The notes: generated from the sequence alone by a model not told the origin. Numbered from the stretch's first letter, positions 1 through 8,228 are shown. The stretch is 64,000 bases of DNA from CAZTDP01 sp964612565 (GCA_964612565.1 CAZTDP010000002.1:1-64000), one strand, 5' to 3'. Translations and numbers: made by a program.

Positions 1-233
1 CCTCTCATCTGTTTTTCAACTTTTTTATCTACGTCCTTAAAGGCGTCGTTTAACATTTCTCGCAGTTGTTTGTCATCTTCACCATTAATTTCAAGTTTTT
101 CAATTCTCTTATCGCCTCTTATCACAACACGGTAACCGCTTTTTTCTATAGTTACAAAAATATTTTCAAGTTGCTTTTTAATTTCGGATTGAGCCTTTCG
201 AAGCTTGTTCATGTCTTTTATTTTGTCGAACAT
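1..233 (-). CDS. ybaB: YbaB/EbfC-family nucleoid-associated protein (N-terminal part; runs off the window)
   Basis: Reading leftwards from an ATG at 231-233, 77 codons are visible before the edge. The protein starts MFDKIKDMNKLRKAQSEIKK and has an alternating charged helix followed by a strand-rich part (VVIRGDKRIEKLEIN), which is the YbaB/EbfC layout: small dimeric DNA-binding proteins often encoded near recombination genes. A strong AAGGAGG sits 7 bases before the ATG. It follows secY by 17 bases on the same strand, so it is probably the last or next gene of the ribosomal block, in the place where adk and map usually lie. The C-terminus is outside the window. Confidence 0.8.
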   Translation of the reverse strand, partial: MFDKIKDMNKLRKAQSEIKKQLENIFVTIEKSGYRVVIRGDKRIEKLEINGEDDKQLREMLNDAFKDVDKKVEKQMR

Positions 234-250
234 AGATCCTCCTTTGAATA

Positions 251-1507
251 CTAATACAAAAACTTATCATAACTTCTGCTTACCATTAACGATTCTACTT
301 GCCTAATTGTTTCAAGTACAACTGATACAACAATCAAAAGTCCGGTACCGCCAACGGTTAATACCGTAATTCCCGAAAACTGTTGAATTATAAACGGCAA
401 GATAGCAATTAAACCCAAAAATAAGGCACCCGACAAAGTTATACGTGTAACAACACCCTTTAAATATTTTGTTGTTGCCATTCCGGGCCTAATTCCTGGA
501 ATAAAACCGCCGCGTTTTTTTACGTCATCGGCAATTTTTTCCGGGCTAAATTGAATAAACGTGTAAAAGAAAGTAAATATCACGACTAAGAAAAAGTATG
601 TAAGGTTGTAGTAAACACCATTGGCGTTAAAATTTGTTGCAAAGAAGTATCCTATATTTCTTAAAAAAGCTGAACCTGTGGCCTGTAGAGGAGCACCGAT
701 CAAAGAAGGTATCATGACTACCGAAACAGCAAAAATAATTGGAATAACTCCTGCCTGATTTATCTTTATCGGTAAATAATTTGTAACTTTTTGAGAACGA
801 ACACCGGTGCGCCCGTACTCTATAACAACATTTCTCGTCCCTTCGTTAACTAGCACCACCCCAACTATTACTGCTATCGCAAAAGCCAAGAAAATTAAGG
901 TATTAAACAAATTATCTGCAGTTAAAGTTGCACCAAAAGCGTACAGCGATTGAGGCAGCTGGCTTATTATTCCCACAAATATAAGTAATGAAACGCCGTT
1001 GCCCACGCCTCTTTCGGTAACTAAATCTCCTAACCAAACCAGTAGCATACCACCGGCCATAAGTGTAAATATTAAAACCATCAAATCGTTAATTGCGAGT
1101 GCCGGAATAACACCCTGCTTGTGCAGTAAAAAATAAATTCCATAAGCCTGAATTAAAGTCATTGGGACAGTTAGGTATTTTGTGTAAAGATTAATTTTTT
1201 CGCGGCCATATTCACCCTCTTTAGCCATCTCCTCAAGTGAAGGAATCATAACTTGCAGTAGCTGCATTACGATTGACGCGTTGATATAAGGACCTAACCC
1301 TAACGTTACAATTGAAAAATTTTGAAAACCGCCGCCGCTAAAAAGGTCAAATGCGCCGAGAATAGAGCTTTGATTTAAAAATGCCCTAATGGAAGCCACA
1401 TCGACGCCCGGAACCGGAATGTGAGCTAAAAGTCTAAAAATCACAACAACCAAGAGAGTAAATAAAATTTTAGCTCTTACTTCAGGATATTTTAATAGTT
1501 TAATCAT
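251..1507 (-). CDS. secY: Preprotein translocase subunit SecY
   Basis: Membrane channel of the Sec translocon, partner of SecA (encoded at 25369-27924). The 418-residue protein has about ten hydrophobic segments, a first cytoplasmic segment beginning near residue 11, the plug-region motif with HIPVPGVD (about residues 29-36), and the conserved loop RTGVRSQ (about 235-241). Length is typical (420-440). The start overlaps the end of rplO by 8 bases, as expected for translational coupling in the spc operon. Downstream the usual adk-map-infA genes are absent; infA is in a separate plus-strand operon here. No SecE or SecG gene was recognised in the window. Confidence 0.97.
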   Translation of the reverse strand: MIKLLKYPEVRAKILFTLLVVVIFRLLAHIPVPGVDVASIRAFLNQSSILGAFDLFSGGGFQNFSIVTLGLGPYINASIVMQLLQVMIPSLEEMAKEGEYGREKINLYTKYLTVPMTLIQAYGIYFLLHKQGVIPALAINDLMVLIFTLMAGGMLLVWLGDLVTERGVGNGVSLLIFVGIISQLPQSLYAFGATLTADNLFNTLIFLAFAIAVIVGVVLVNEGTRNVVIEYGRTGVRSQKVTNYLPIKINQAGVIPIIFAVSVVMIPSLIGAPLQATGSAFLRNIGYFFATNFNANGVYYNLTYFFLVVIFTFFYTFIQFSPEKIADDVKKRGGFIPGIRPGMATTKYLKGVVTRITLSGALFLGLIAILPFIIQQFSGITVLTVGGTGLLIVVSVVLETIRQVESLMVSRSYDKFLY

Positions 1508-1943
1508 TTATACTAGAACCAGACTTCTCGACTTCTTCACGTGCACCTTTTGAAAAAGCGAAGCCTTTAAGAACAAGTTTCTTTTTTAGTTCTCCACCTT
1601 TTAGGATTTTAACACCGAACCTTGGTATATAAGAAATAGTTCCTTTTTCCATCAAAACTTTGGGTGTAAGTTCCTCGCCCTCTTTAAACTTGTTTAAGTC
1701 TGATGTGTATACAGTCAACACTACTTTAGAACTATGATTTATAAAACCGCCGATTTGTGGAAGTCTTTTAAACAAGGGCACCTGACCACCTTCAAACCCT
1801 AATCCGAATTTATGGCCTTTTCTCGAATTTTGTCCTTTTGTTCCGCGTCCTGTCGTGTGACCGCCTTTTCCACTTCCGTAACCACGGCCTACATTTTTGG
1901 AAGATTTTCTTGTTGGTAAAGCTTTTAAATTAGACAAATCCAT
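1500..1943 (-). CDS. rplO: 50S ribosomal protein L15 (uL15)
   Basis: Large-subunit protein that binds 23S rRNA. The N-terminal Gly/Arg/Lys-rich tail (GRGYGSGKGGHTTGRGTKGQ, residues 19-38) and the GFEGGQVPLFKRLPQ segment are diagnostic. It has 147 residues, the usual size. It directly follows rpsE with a 4-base gap; the L30 gene that normally lies between S5 and L15 is absent, which is a Candidate Phyla Radiation signature. Its stop lies inside the start region of secY. Confidence 0.97.
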   Translation of the reverse strand: MDLSNLKALPTRKSSKNVGRGYGSGKGGHTTGRGTKGQNSRKGHKFGLGFEGGQVPLFKRLPQIGGFINHSSKVVLTVYTSDLNKFKEGEELTPKVLMEKGTISYIPRFGVKILKGGELKKKLVLKGFAFSKGAREEVEKSGSSIND

Positions 1944-1947
1944 AATT

Positions 1948-2406
1948 TTATCCTTTTAACTTTCTTAAAGCCATTAAAGTGCACTTAATATTACTGATTT
2001 TGTTATTTGCTCCAAACATTTTTGCCGATACATCTTTTACTCCGGCCATTTCCAAAACAATTCTTACTGGGCCGCCCGCGATAACACCGCTACCTTTTGT
2101 AGCCGGCATAATTAAAACTTTCGCGGAATCGTACTTTGCTGAAACCTCATGTGCAATAGTTGTACCCTTTAGTTTAATAGGCATCAATGTTGTTTTTGCC
2201 TTACCGACTGCTTTTCCAATTGCTGAGGCAACATCCGTTGCTTTTCCGTAACCCATACCGACTTTACCGTTTTTGTTCCCAACAACCGCCACTGCCGCAA
2301 AATGTATTTTGTTTCCACCTTGAGTTTTTTTAGAAACCCTTCGTATTTGAATTACCTTTTCAGAAAATTCCTCGTATTTAGTTGCGTTAACATCCGCAGT
2401 TATCAT
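1948..2406 (-). CDS. rpsE: 30S ribosomal protein S5 (uS5)
   Basis: Small-subunit protein involved in decoding accuracy and mRNA entry. The 152 residues contain the N-terminal double-stranded RNA-binding fold (VIQIRRVSKKTQGGN, VGNKNGKVGMGYGKA) and the C-terminal part with GSGVIAGGPVRIVLEMAG. The start codon overlaps the stop of rplR (ATGA, 2403-2406). The N-terminal extension before the RNA-binding part is short compared with E. coli (166 residues). Confidence 0.97.
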   Translation of the reverse strand: MITADVNATKYEEFSEKVIQIRRVSKKTQGGNKIHFAAVAVVGNKNGKVGMGYGKATDVASAIGKAVGKAKTTLMPIKLKGTTIAHEVSAKYDSAKVLIMPATKGSGVIAGGPVRIVLEMAGVKDVSAKMFGANNKISNIKCTLMALRKLKG

Positions 2407-2762
2407 AGTTTCAATCCTCCTTCTCTGGCACCTTCCGCTAAAGCCTTTATTCTTCCCTGATATCTAAAACCGTTTCTGTCAAAGATTACTGTTTTTATCT
2501 TTTTCTCTTTTGCGATTTCTGCTAATCTTTTTCCTGTTTCAAAAGCCGCCACAGCCTTAGCTTTTTCTTTATGTAACTCTTTGGCCTCGGTATCAACCGA
2601 CGCAAGTGTTACACCTTTTGTATCATCAATTATTTGAGCGTAAACGTATTTATTAGATCTAAACACAGAAAGTCTTGGTTTTTCCGGGCTGCCTACAACC
2701 TTGTCTTTTATTCGTAACTTTCTTCGTATTCTTTTGTTTTTTCTTAGTTGTACTTTATACAT
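2403..2762 (-). CDS. rplR: 50S ribosomal protein L18 (uL18)
   Basis: 5S rRNA-binding protein of the large subunit. The 119 residues include the basic N-terminus (RKNKRIRRKLRIKDKV), the RLSVFRSNKYVYAQIIDD strand and the C-terminal DRNGFRYQGRIKALAEGARE, all typical of bacterial L18. It follows rplF with one intervening base and overlaps rpsE by 4 bases. Confidence 0.97.
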   Translation of the reverse strand: MYKVQLRKNKRIRRKLRIKDKVVGSPEKPRLSVFRSNKYVYAQIIDDTKGVTLASVDTEAKELHKEKAKAVAAFETGKRLAEIAKEKKIKTVIFDRNGFRYQGRIKALAEGAREGGLKL

Positions 2763-2763
2763 A

Positions 2764-3309
2764 TTACTTGGCAGATTTTGCAGCCTTCCCTGCTTTTCTT
2801 CTTACAACTTCACCTGCATATTTAATACCCTTACCTTTATATGGCTCAGGCTTTCTTATCTTTTTTATCTTTGCTGCTGTTAATCCGACTAACGATTTAT
2901 CAAAACCTCTAACAATAATAGTGTTATTTTCACCGGCTTCAAGTTTAATTCCTTCGGGTGCTATAACAGGTACCGGGTGTGAAAAACCAACGGTTAGGAT
3001 TATATTTTGGCCATCCTGTTTTGCTCTATACCCAACTCCCACCATTTCCAAGCGTTTTTCAAAACCTTCTGAAACACCTTGTATCATATTTGAAATTATA
3101 GATCTGGTTGTTCCCCAATATGCCGTTGCGTTTTTTGTTTCTTCTTTAATAGAAAAAACAACCTGGCCGTCTTTTACCAAAACTTCAATTTCCGGCCTGT
3201 GCTCAAATTTCATTTCGCCTTTTATCCCTTTTACCGTCACAACGCGGCCGTTCATCTCAACGGTAACTCCTGACGGTATTTGAACTGGCATTTTACCTAA
3301 TCTAGACAT
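2764..3309 (-). CDS. rplF: 50S ribosomal protein L6 (uL6)
   Basis: Large-subunit protein near the sarcin-ricin loop. The frame is open from 3339, but the conserved N-terminus MSRLGKMPVQIPSGV begins at the ATG at 3309, one base after the rpsH stop and with GAGG about 10 bases upstream, so I use that start (181 residues). The C-terminal signature KIRKPEPYKGKGIKYAGE is present. The tail RKAGKAAKSAK is basic. Confidence 0.97.
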   Translation of the reverse strand: MSRLGKMPVQIPSGVTVEMNGRVVTVKGIKGEMKFEHRPEIEVLVKDGQVVFSIKEETKNATAYWGTTRSIISNMIQGVSEGFEKRLEMVGVGYRAKQDGQNIILTVGFSHPVPVIAPEGIKLEAGENNTIIVRGFDKSLVGLTAAKIKKIRKPEPYKGKGIKYAGEVVRRKAGKAAKSAK

Positions 3310-3310
3310 A

Positions 3311-3709
3311 TTAAAAAACCTCGCAAATAAGCTCCCCACCCAAATTTTTCTTTTTAGCTTTGATAGAATCCATTATTCCTTTTGATGTCGAAACCACCAT
3401 TAAACCGTAGCCGTTTTTTGAGCTTCTCATTTCGGATGCCTTAACATACATTTTTCGCCCCGGTTTAGATATTCTTTTTGCGTCAGTTAAAGTTGCAGTG
3501 TTTCCAACAAGTGCAAAATCCAAGTGAAGCCTTTTTACACTTGAATGCTCGGGTTTAAAAACCTTAACATTTTCCAAAAAACCTTTTTCTTTTAAGACAT
3601 TTGCAACTTCTTGGCAATTTTTTGAGTACATTATCTCAATTGAAGGCCTGCCTGCCATCGAAGCGTTTTTTAGGGCACTTAACATGTTTGATAATCTATC
3701 CATAGACAT
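3311..3709 (-). CDS. rpsH: 30S ribosomal protein S8 (uS8)
   Basis: 16S rRNA central-domain binder and, in E. coli, translational repressor of the spc operon. The protein has 132 residues, with the N-terminal LSNMLSALKNAS helix and the C-terminal GYGLMVVSTSKGIMDSIKAK, which corresponds to the conserved GxGxxxxSTxxG signature. It is positioned between rpsN and rplF as in most bacteria. Confidence 0.96.
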   Translation of the reverse strand: MSMDRLSNMLSALKNASMAGRPSIEIMYSKNCQEVANVLKEKGFLENVKVFKPEHSSVKRLHLDFALVGNTATLTDAKRISKPGRKMYVKASEMRSSKNGYGLMVVSTSKGIMDSIKAKKKNLGGELICEVF

Positions 3710-3713
3710 ATAT

Positions 3714-3899
3714 TTACCAGCTCGCCTTTCTCACACCGGGCAAAACACCCCTGTGTGCTAGTTCTCTAAAGCACTTCCTGCACATTTTAAATCTTCTGTA
3801 ATAACCTCTTGGATTGCCGCAAATAGGGCATCTGTGGTATGACCTTGTGCTAAACTTTTCTTCTCTTTTTTGTTTTTCTATTAATGCTACTTTAGCCAT
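3714..3899 (-). CDS. rpsN: 30S ribosomal protein S14, zinc-binding type (uS14)
   Basis: Short (61 residues) zinc-containing S14. Two CxxC pairs (CPIC near residue 24 and CRKC near residue 40) form the zinc site, followed by FRELAHRGVLPGVRKASW, the canonical C-terminus. It sits between rplE and rpsH with gaps of 2 and 4 bases. The 'C+' form agrees with the cysteine-containing L36 and S4 elsewhere in the window. Confidence 0.97.
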   Translation of the reverse strand: MAKVALIEKQKREEKFSTRSYHRCPICGNPRGYYRRFKMCRKCFRELAHRGVLPGVRKASW

Positions 3900-3901
3900 A
3901 T

Positions 3902-4447
3902 TTAGTCGTCTTTCTTAAACGGCATTCCCAATGCGGTGAGCAAATATCTATTCTGGTCAACATCTTTTGTGTTAAAAACGATTGTAACTTGCAAGCTCCT
4001 TGTTCCTTTTGTGTTATTCTGGTTTACTTCCGGAAATATAACGTGTTCCCTAATACCTAGCGAGTAATTACCGTTTCCATCAAAAGATGTGTTCTCTAAA
4101 CCTCTAAAGTCTCTAACCCTTGGCAAAGCGATGGATATAAGCTTATCGAGGAACGCCCACATTCTATCAGATCTAAGCGTAACTGCATACCCTACAACCT
4201 CGCCTTCCCTAATCTTAAAGCCCGCTTCTGATTTCCTTGCTTTTCTTGGGAAAACACTTTGTCCCGCCAAAGCTGACATTTCATCTGCAAAATTTTGCAC
4301 TGCTTCTTTGTTTTCTCTAAACGGTCCAATACCTGCGTTAATAGAGATTTTTTGAATTTTCGGCAATGCCATGACACTAGCTATACCTAGCTCTTTTTGT
4401 AATTTGGGGGCTATTTCTTTTAAATACTTTTCTCTAAGTCTGTTCAT
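3902..4447 (-). CDS. rplE: 50S ribosomal protein L5 (uL5)
   Basis: 5S rRNA-binding protein forming an inter-subunit bridge. The 181 residues contain LPKIQKISINAGIG, GQSVFPRKARKSEAGFKIRE, the LPRVRDFRGL motif and GNYSLGIREHVIFPE, all standard. It is one base after rplX and two before rpsN. Confidence 0.97.
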   Translation of the reverse strand: MNRLREKYLKEIAPKLQKELGIASVMALPKIQKISINAGIGPFRENKEAVQNFADEMSALAGQSVFPRKARKSEAGFKIREGEVVGYAVTLRSDRMWAFLDKLISIALPRVRDFRGLENTSFDGNGNYSLGIREHVIFPEVNQNNTKGTRSLQVTIVFNTKDVDQNRYLLTALGMPFKKDD

Positions 4448-4448
4448 A

Positions 4449-4775
4449 TTATTTCTTCTTTGCAGATCCTTCTATAACCTCACCTGTCTTTTTATTAATT
4501 CTGTATTTTTTACCATCAATTATTTTGTAGCCTATTCTAACCGGCATGTTGGTTTTATCGTCAAAAAACATTACATTAGAAACATTTAACGGTTTTTCGA
4601 TGCTAACAATTCCGCCTTCTTTTGAAACGGTACCGGGTTTAACGTGTTTTTTAACGATATTAATACCTTCGACAACAATTTTGTTATCACCGGGCAATAC
4701 CTTTAAAACCTTGCCAAGTTTGCCTTTATCTTTTCCGGCTATTATTTTTACTTTGTCATTCTTAATTATTTTCAT
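4449..4775 (-). CDS. rplX: 50S ribosomal protein L24 (uL24)
   Basis: Assembly-initiating large-subunit protein with a KOW motif (KVKIIAGKDKGKLGKVLKVL, residues 8-27). It also has the IVKKHVKPGTVSKEGGIVSIE segment and a basic C-terminus. Length is 108 residues, as usual. It lies between rplN and rplE. Confidence 0.97.
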   Translation of the reverse strand: MKIIKNDKVKIIAGKDKGKLGKVLKVLPGDNKIVVEGINIVKKHVKPGTVSKEGGIVSIEKPLNVSNVMFFDDKTNMPVRIGYKIIDGKKYRINKKTGEVIEGSAKKK

Positions 4776-4778
4776 AGA

Positions 4779-5144
4779 TTACCAAACCTCTTTTGCTAAC
4801 GAAGCTATTTTTAAAAGTCCTTTGTCCCTTATTTCTCTGGCGATGGGTCCAAAAACACGAGTACCAATCATGGTTTTATCTTTGTTTACTACAACAGCGG
4901 CATTATCATCAAATCTTATGTAGCTGCCGTCTTTTCGACGCTGTTCTTTTCTTGTCCTAACAACAACGGCTTTAACAACTGTATGATCTTTAACGTTACC
5001 TGCTGAATCCGCACCTTTAACAACAACCGTTACCAAGTCGCCAATCCTGGCAACTGTTTTTCTGGATCCCGGAATTCCGATAATCTTTAGTCTTTTAGCT
5101 CCGGAGTTATCCGCTGACATAATTGTTGAACCAATTTGCAACAT
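4779..5144 (-). CDS. rplN: 50S ribosomal protein L14 (uL14)
   Basis: Interface protein of the large subunit. The 121-residue protein has the N-terminus MLQIGSTIMSADNSGAKRLK, the VKAVVVRTRKEQRRKDGSYI stretch and the end TRVFGPIAREIRDKG, all strongly conserved in L14. It sits one base after rpsQ. Confidence 0.97.
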   Translation of the reverse strand: MLQIGSTIMSADNSGAKRLKIIGIPGSRKTVARIGDLVTVVVKGADSAGNVKDHTVVKAVVVRTRKEQRRKDGSYIRFDDNAAVVVNKDKTMIGTRVFGPIAREIRDKGLLKIASLAKEVW

Positions 5145-5145
5145 G

Positions 5146-5391
5146 TTATTTCCCCTCCGTACCTTTCAACTCTTCAACAACTACCCATGTTACTTCTTTG
5201 CTAAATGGACTTGTTTCTTCAACTACAACCAAAGCTCCGACCTCGATCTTTTTGTCGGTTCTAGCTTTAACTTTTTTGGTTCTTTTAACTAATTTATCGT
5301 AAACAGGGTGCCTCTTTGGAAGTTCCACTGCAACAACAACTGTTTTTTCCATTTTATTTGATACTACTTTTCCTGTTAATCTTTTACTCAT
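5146..5391 (-). CDS. rpsQ: 30S ribosomal protein S17 (uS17)
   Basis: Primary 16S rRNA-binding protein with an OB fold. The 81 residues include LTGKVVSNKMEKTVVVAVE and HPVYDKLVKRTKKVKARTD, typical of S17, followed by PFSKEVTWVVVE. The start overlaps the stop of rpmC by 4 bases. Confidence 0.97.
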   Translation of the reverse strand: MSKRLTGKVVSNKMEKTVVVAVELPKRHPVYDKLVKRTKKVKARTDKKIEVGALVVVEETSPFSKEVTWVVVEELKGTEGK

Positions 5392-5597
5392 TTTGTTTCC
5401 TCATTTACTAAAAACTTCTTTTCACCTATTAATGTCATTAGTCTGGCTACCTGCCTTCTAAGCAACCCAGCCTTTTTAACATTTTTCTCTTTGCCTTGTA
5501 AAGTACTAGCCGAAACATCCTTCAGTTCGGTCTTAATCTTTTTCAAGTTTTCGGTCAGTTCCTGTTCATTTTTATTTCTTAGCTCTTTAACGTTCAT
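5388..5597 (-). CDS. rpmC: 50S ribosomal protein L29 (uL29)
   Basis: Small two-helix protein at the peptide exit tunnel, a docking site for SRP and trigger factor. The 69 residues start MNVKELRNKNEQELTENLKK and end with the RRQVARLMTLIGEKK helix. Placement between rplP and rpsQ confirms the assignment. Confidence 0.95.
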   Translation of the reverse strand: MNVKELRNKNEQELTENLKKIKTELKDVSASTLQGKEKNVKKAGLLRRQVARLMTLIGEKKFLVNEETK

Positions 5598-5598
5598 A

Positions 5599-6009
5599 TT
5601 ATTCTTCCTTCGATATAAACTTCATTTTTATTGGAAGTTTAGCGGCGGCCTTCCTAAAAGCTGTCTTAGCGGTGTCTCTTGTAACACCACCTATTTCAAA
5701 CACAACTCTTCCGGGCTTTATTAAAGCCGAATAATGGTCGGTTGCTGCTTTTCCGCTTCCCATTCTTGTTTCTGCAGGCTTTTTAACAACAGGTCGGTCA
5801 GGAAAAACTCTAATCCATAATTTTCCGCCTCTTTTTGTTTCGTGCATAACAGCTTTTCTTGCAGATTCAAGCTGTCTTGCGGTTAACAAGCCTCTGTCCA
5901 CAGCTTTTAAGGCGTAATCGCCAAAAGCTATGGTAGAACCTCTAACTGCAATTCCCTTGTTGGTGCCGCGCTGTTGTTTTCTAAATTTAACTCTTTTTGG
6001 CATCAACAT
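5599..6009 (-). CDS. rplP: 50S ribosomal protein L16 (uL16)
   Basis: Protein near the A-site tRNA elbow. The 136 residues contain MLMPKRVKFRKQQRG, GLLTARQLESARKA, GGKLWIRVFPDRPVVKKP and ETRMGSGKA, which are canonical. The MLMPKR start is kept because it is the usual N-terminus; it starts 2 bases after the rpsC stop. Confidence 0.97.
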   Translation of the reverse strand: MLMPKRVKFRKQQRGTNKGIAVRGSTIAFGDYALKAVDRGLLTARQLESARKAVMHETKRGGKLWIRVFPDRPVVKKPAETRMGSGKAATDHYSALIKPGRVVFEIGGVTRDTAKTAFRKAAAKLPIKMKFISKEE

Positions 6010-6011
6010 AC

Positions 6012-6644
6012 TTAAATCTCCTTTTCGCCTTTATAAATCCAAACTTTTATTCCAATTGTTCCGTAAAGCAAATGACAATCTATCTGAGCGTAATCAATAT
6101 CGGCTCTAAGAGTTTGCAAAGGAATTGAACCCAAAGTGTACTGTTCAGTTCTAGAAATAGTATTACTTCCGCTTAAGACTCCCGATAATCTAATTTTTAT
6201 TCCTTTGGCACCTTTATCCATTGCCGAGCTTAAAGCAAACTTAACGGTTCTTCTGTATGGAACGCGTCTTTTGATTTGGCGTGCTATGTAGTCACCTACA
6301 AGTTGAGACTCAATTTCAGGTGTTTTTACTTCTTCAGCTGTGATTTTAATCTTTGCCTTAGTAAGTTTTTTAAGTTCTTTTTCTACTTCTTCAACACCGG
6401 TTCCGCCTTTACCAATAACAACGCCCGGTTTTGAAACCTTTACAGTGACGCTAACTTCATTTTCGGTTCTTTCGATTTCGATCTCTTTTATTCCCGCCAT
6501 CTCTAATTTCTTTTTAAGGTACTTTCTTATCTTAAGGTCCTCAAGAACAAGGTCAGCGTAGCTTTCCTTTGGCGCAAACCATCTGGAGCTCCAGTCTTTT
6601 GATATTCCTAATCTAAAACCCAACGGGTTTATCTTTTGACCCAT
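6012..6644 (-). CDS. rpsC: 30S ribosomal protein S3 (uS3)
   Basis: mRNA-entry protein of the small subunit. The N-terminus (MGQKINPLGFRLGISKDWSS), the KH-domain loop VIGKGGTGVEEVEKEL (about residues 76-91) and the C-terminal ISRTEQYTLGSIPLQTLRAD are conserved. At 210 residues it is shorter than E. coli S3 (233) because it ends at VWIYKGEKEI without the extended tail. Confidence 0.97.
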   Translation of the reverse strand: MGQKINPLGFRLGISKDWSSRWFAPKESYADLVLEDLKIRKYLKKKLEMAGIKEIEIERTENEVSVTVKVSKPGVVIGKGGTGVEEVEKELKKLTKAKIKITAEEVKTPEIESQLVGDYIARQIKRRVPYRRTVKFALSSAMDKGAKGIKIRLSGVLSGSNTISRTEQYTLGSIPLQTLRADIDYAQIDCHLLYGTIGIKVWIYKGEKEI

Positions 6645-6646
6645 AT

Positions 6647-7030
6647 TTAATCCTTTTTACCTCGCGGTGCAACTTTAGCCTCGGTGCTTTTTTGGCTTAA
6701 ACCTACATAAATATGACTTGTTCTTTTCAAGATTGGACTAAAACGGCCTTTTGCAACAAAGTTTCCGCTTTTTTGAACCGGACCGCCGCTCACCCAAATC
6801 TCTGACAAAAACAAAGCATCTTTGTTAAATTTTGAATTGTTAACAGCATTGGCTTCGGCAGATTTTAATGTTTTCAATATCATTTTTGCTGCTTTTGTTG
6901 GATCAAAAGCAAGAATCACTTTTGCATCCTTTAAAGGTTTACCCCTAACAAGATCCATAACAGGAGCTACCTTTTTTGGTGATATTTTTGCGGTCATGTA
7001 TTTTGCGTACACTTCAGATCTTTTTTCCAT
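6647..7030 (-). CDS. rplV: 50S ribosomal protein L22 (uL22)
   Basis: Exit-tunnel protein. The 127 residues hold the helix KYMTAKISPKKVAPVMDLVR, the AEANAVNN motif and the beta-hairpin region that ends GRFSPILKRTSHIYVGL. In E. coli the tip of this hairpin contacts the tunnel and macrolides. It is followed after 2 bases by rpsC. Confidence 0.96.
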   Translation of the reverse strand: MEKRSEVYAKYMTAKISPKKVAPVMDLVRGKPLKDAKVILAFDPTKAAKMILKTLKSAEANAVNNSKFNKDALFLSEIWVSGGPVQKSGNFVAKGRFSPILKRTSHIYVGLSQKSTEAKVAPRGKKD

Positions 7031-7042
7031 ATTAGTTTCCTA

Positions 7043-7324
7043 TTAAGCGGTAGTCGCAACACCTTTCTTCGATGAATGAGCTCTAAATGTTCTGGTAGGT
7101 GAAAATTCTCCAAGTTTATGCCCAACCATTGCTTCGGTTATAAATACCGGAATGTGCTTTTTGCCGTTGTAAACTTCTATTGTTATACCAACCATTTGAG
7201 GCACAACTGTCGATCTTCGTGACCATGTTTTTATAGAAGCTTTTCCACCGGCTTCTAGTGCTTTTTTAACTTTTTTCATTAACTTTTCTTCGGTATATAT
7301 TCCTTTTTTTAGCGATCTCGACAT
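7043..7324 (-). CDS. rpsS: 30S ribosomal protein S19 (uS19)
   Basis: Head protein of the small subunit, binding with S13. The 93 residues start MSRSLKKGIYTEEKLMKKV and contain TWSRRSTVVPQMVG, VFITEAMVGHKLGEFSPTRT and the C-terminal FRAHSSKKG. It lies 46 bases after rplB; that spacer holds two competing hairpins described separately. Confidence 0.97.
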   Translation of the reverse strand: MSRSLKKGIYTEEKLMKKVKKALEAGGKASIKTWSRRSTVVPQMVGITIEVYNGKKHIPVFITEAMVGHKLGEFSPTRTFRAHSSKKGVATTA

Positions 7325-7333
7325 AATTGGTTA

Positions 7334-7365
7334 GAAGAGAGGCTTGTCTTCACAAAAGCGTGAAG
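7334..7365 (-). promoter_or_regulatory. Two competing hairpins between rplB and rpsS
   Basis: CTTCAC (7348-7353) pairs perfectly with GTGAAG (7360-7365); the overlapping TCTTC (7347-7351) can instead pair with GAAGA (7334-7338). The two stems share bases and exclude each other. They fill the 46-base spacer. Confidence 0.4.
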
Positions 7366-7370
7366 GAAAC

Positions 7371-8207
7371 CTACTTTCTCTTCTTTTCCCTTCTTTTAAC
7401 TATAGTATAGTCTGTATGTGATCTTTTTCGGCTCTTAACACCTCTGGTTTTCCAACCCCAAGGTGACATGGGAGACGGTCTGCCAATACCTGTGTCGTTG
7501 TACTTACCTGCATGCGGGTGGTCTTTCTTTGGATTTGCCATTGCGACTCCCCTTACGTGAGGTCTCCATCCCAAATATCTTTTGCGCCCTGCCTTACCAA
7601 GCTGAGTATTTCTTACATCAGCGTTAGATAAGACCCCTATTGTAGCATAGCATTTGCCTAAAACACGCTTAACTTCTCCGCTTGGAAGCTTTAAATTGAC
7701 GTGTTCACCTTCTTTTGCCATTACTTGGGCTGAATTTCCTGCTCCACGGGCTAAAATGCCACCGGCGCCAATATTGAGCTCAATGTTATGTACAAAGGTA
7801 CCTAAAGGTATATTTGACAAAGGAAGGGCATTTCCCGGGGCTAATTCGGCCTCTGTACCCGACATTACTTCCATGCCTACCGTCAAACCTTCCGGAGCTA
7901 AAATATATCTTCTTTCGCCATCGGCGTAACAAATTAATGCTAAGTTGGGTCCTCTGTTTGGATCGTGCTCAATAGTTGAAACCTTTCCAATAATATTAAC
8001 CTTATCTCGTTTAAAATCGATTATTCTCATTCTTCTTTTTACGCCTCTTTGCCTGTGACGGCTTGAAACAGTACCGTGGCTTCTACCTGCCGGCCCTTTT
8101 AGTACTTTTGAGGTTAAGGCTTTTACAGGTTTAGAAGAAGTAAGCTCTTTTACTAAAGTCTTTCTTTTTCTTAGTCCTTCACTTGTTGGTTTATATGTTT
8201 TTATCAT
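7371..8207 (-). CDS. rplB: 50S ribosomal protein L2 (uL2)
   Basis: Large-subunit protein needed for subunit association and peptidyl transfer. The 278 residues include the N-terminal YKPTSEGLRKRK, the RRMRIIDFKRDK segment, GNALPLSNIPLGTFVHNIE and the C-terminal RGVAMANPKKDHPHAGK, in which the conserved histidine near the peptidyl transferase centre is present (HPHAGK). It is separated from rplW by a 72-base structured spacer. Confidence 0.97.
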   Translation of the reverse strand: MIKTYKPTSEGLRKRKTLVKELTSSKPVKALTSKVLKGPAGRSHGTVSSRHRQRGVKRRMRIIDFKRDKVNIIGKVSTIEHDPNRGPNLALICYADGERRYILAPEGLTVGMEVMSGTEAELAPGNALPLSNIPLGTFVHNIELNIGAGGILARGAGNSAQVMAKEGEHVNLKLPSGEVKRVLGKCYATIGVLSNADVRNTQLGKAGRKRYLGWRPHVRGVAMANPKKDHPHAGKYNDTGIGRPSPMSPWGWKTRGVKSRKRSHTDYTIVKRREKKRK

Positions 8208-8228
8208 AGTGATTTAAAATTTTTCTTC

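Noticed and set aside
2675..3283. Plus-strand 202-residue frame in the L18/L6 region
   Set aside because: It is the antisense shadow of rplR and rplF, rich in Phe, Leu and Ser as expected for the complement of Lys/Glu-rich genes.
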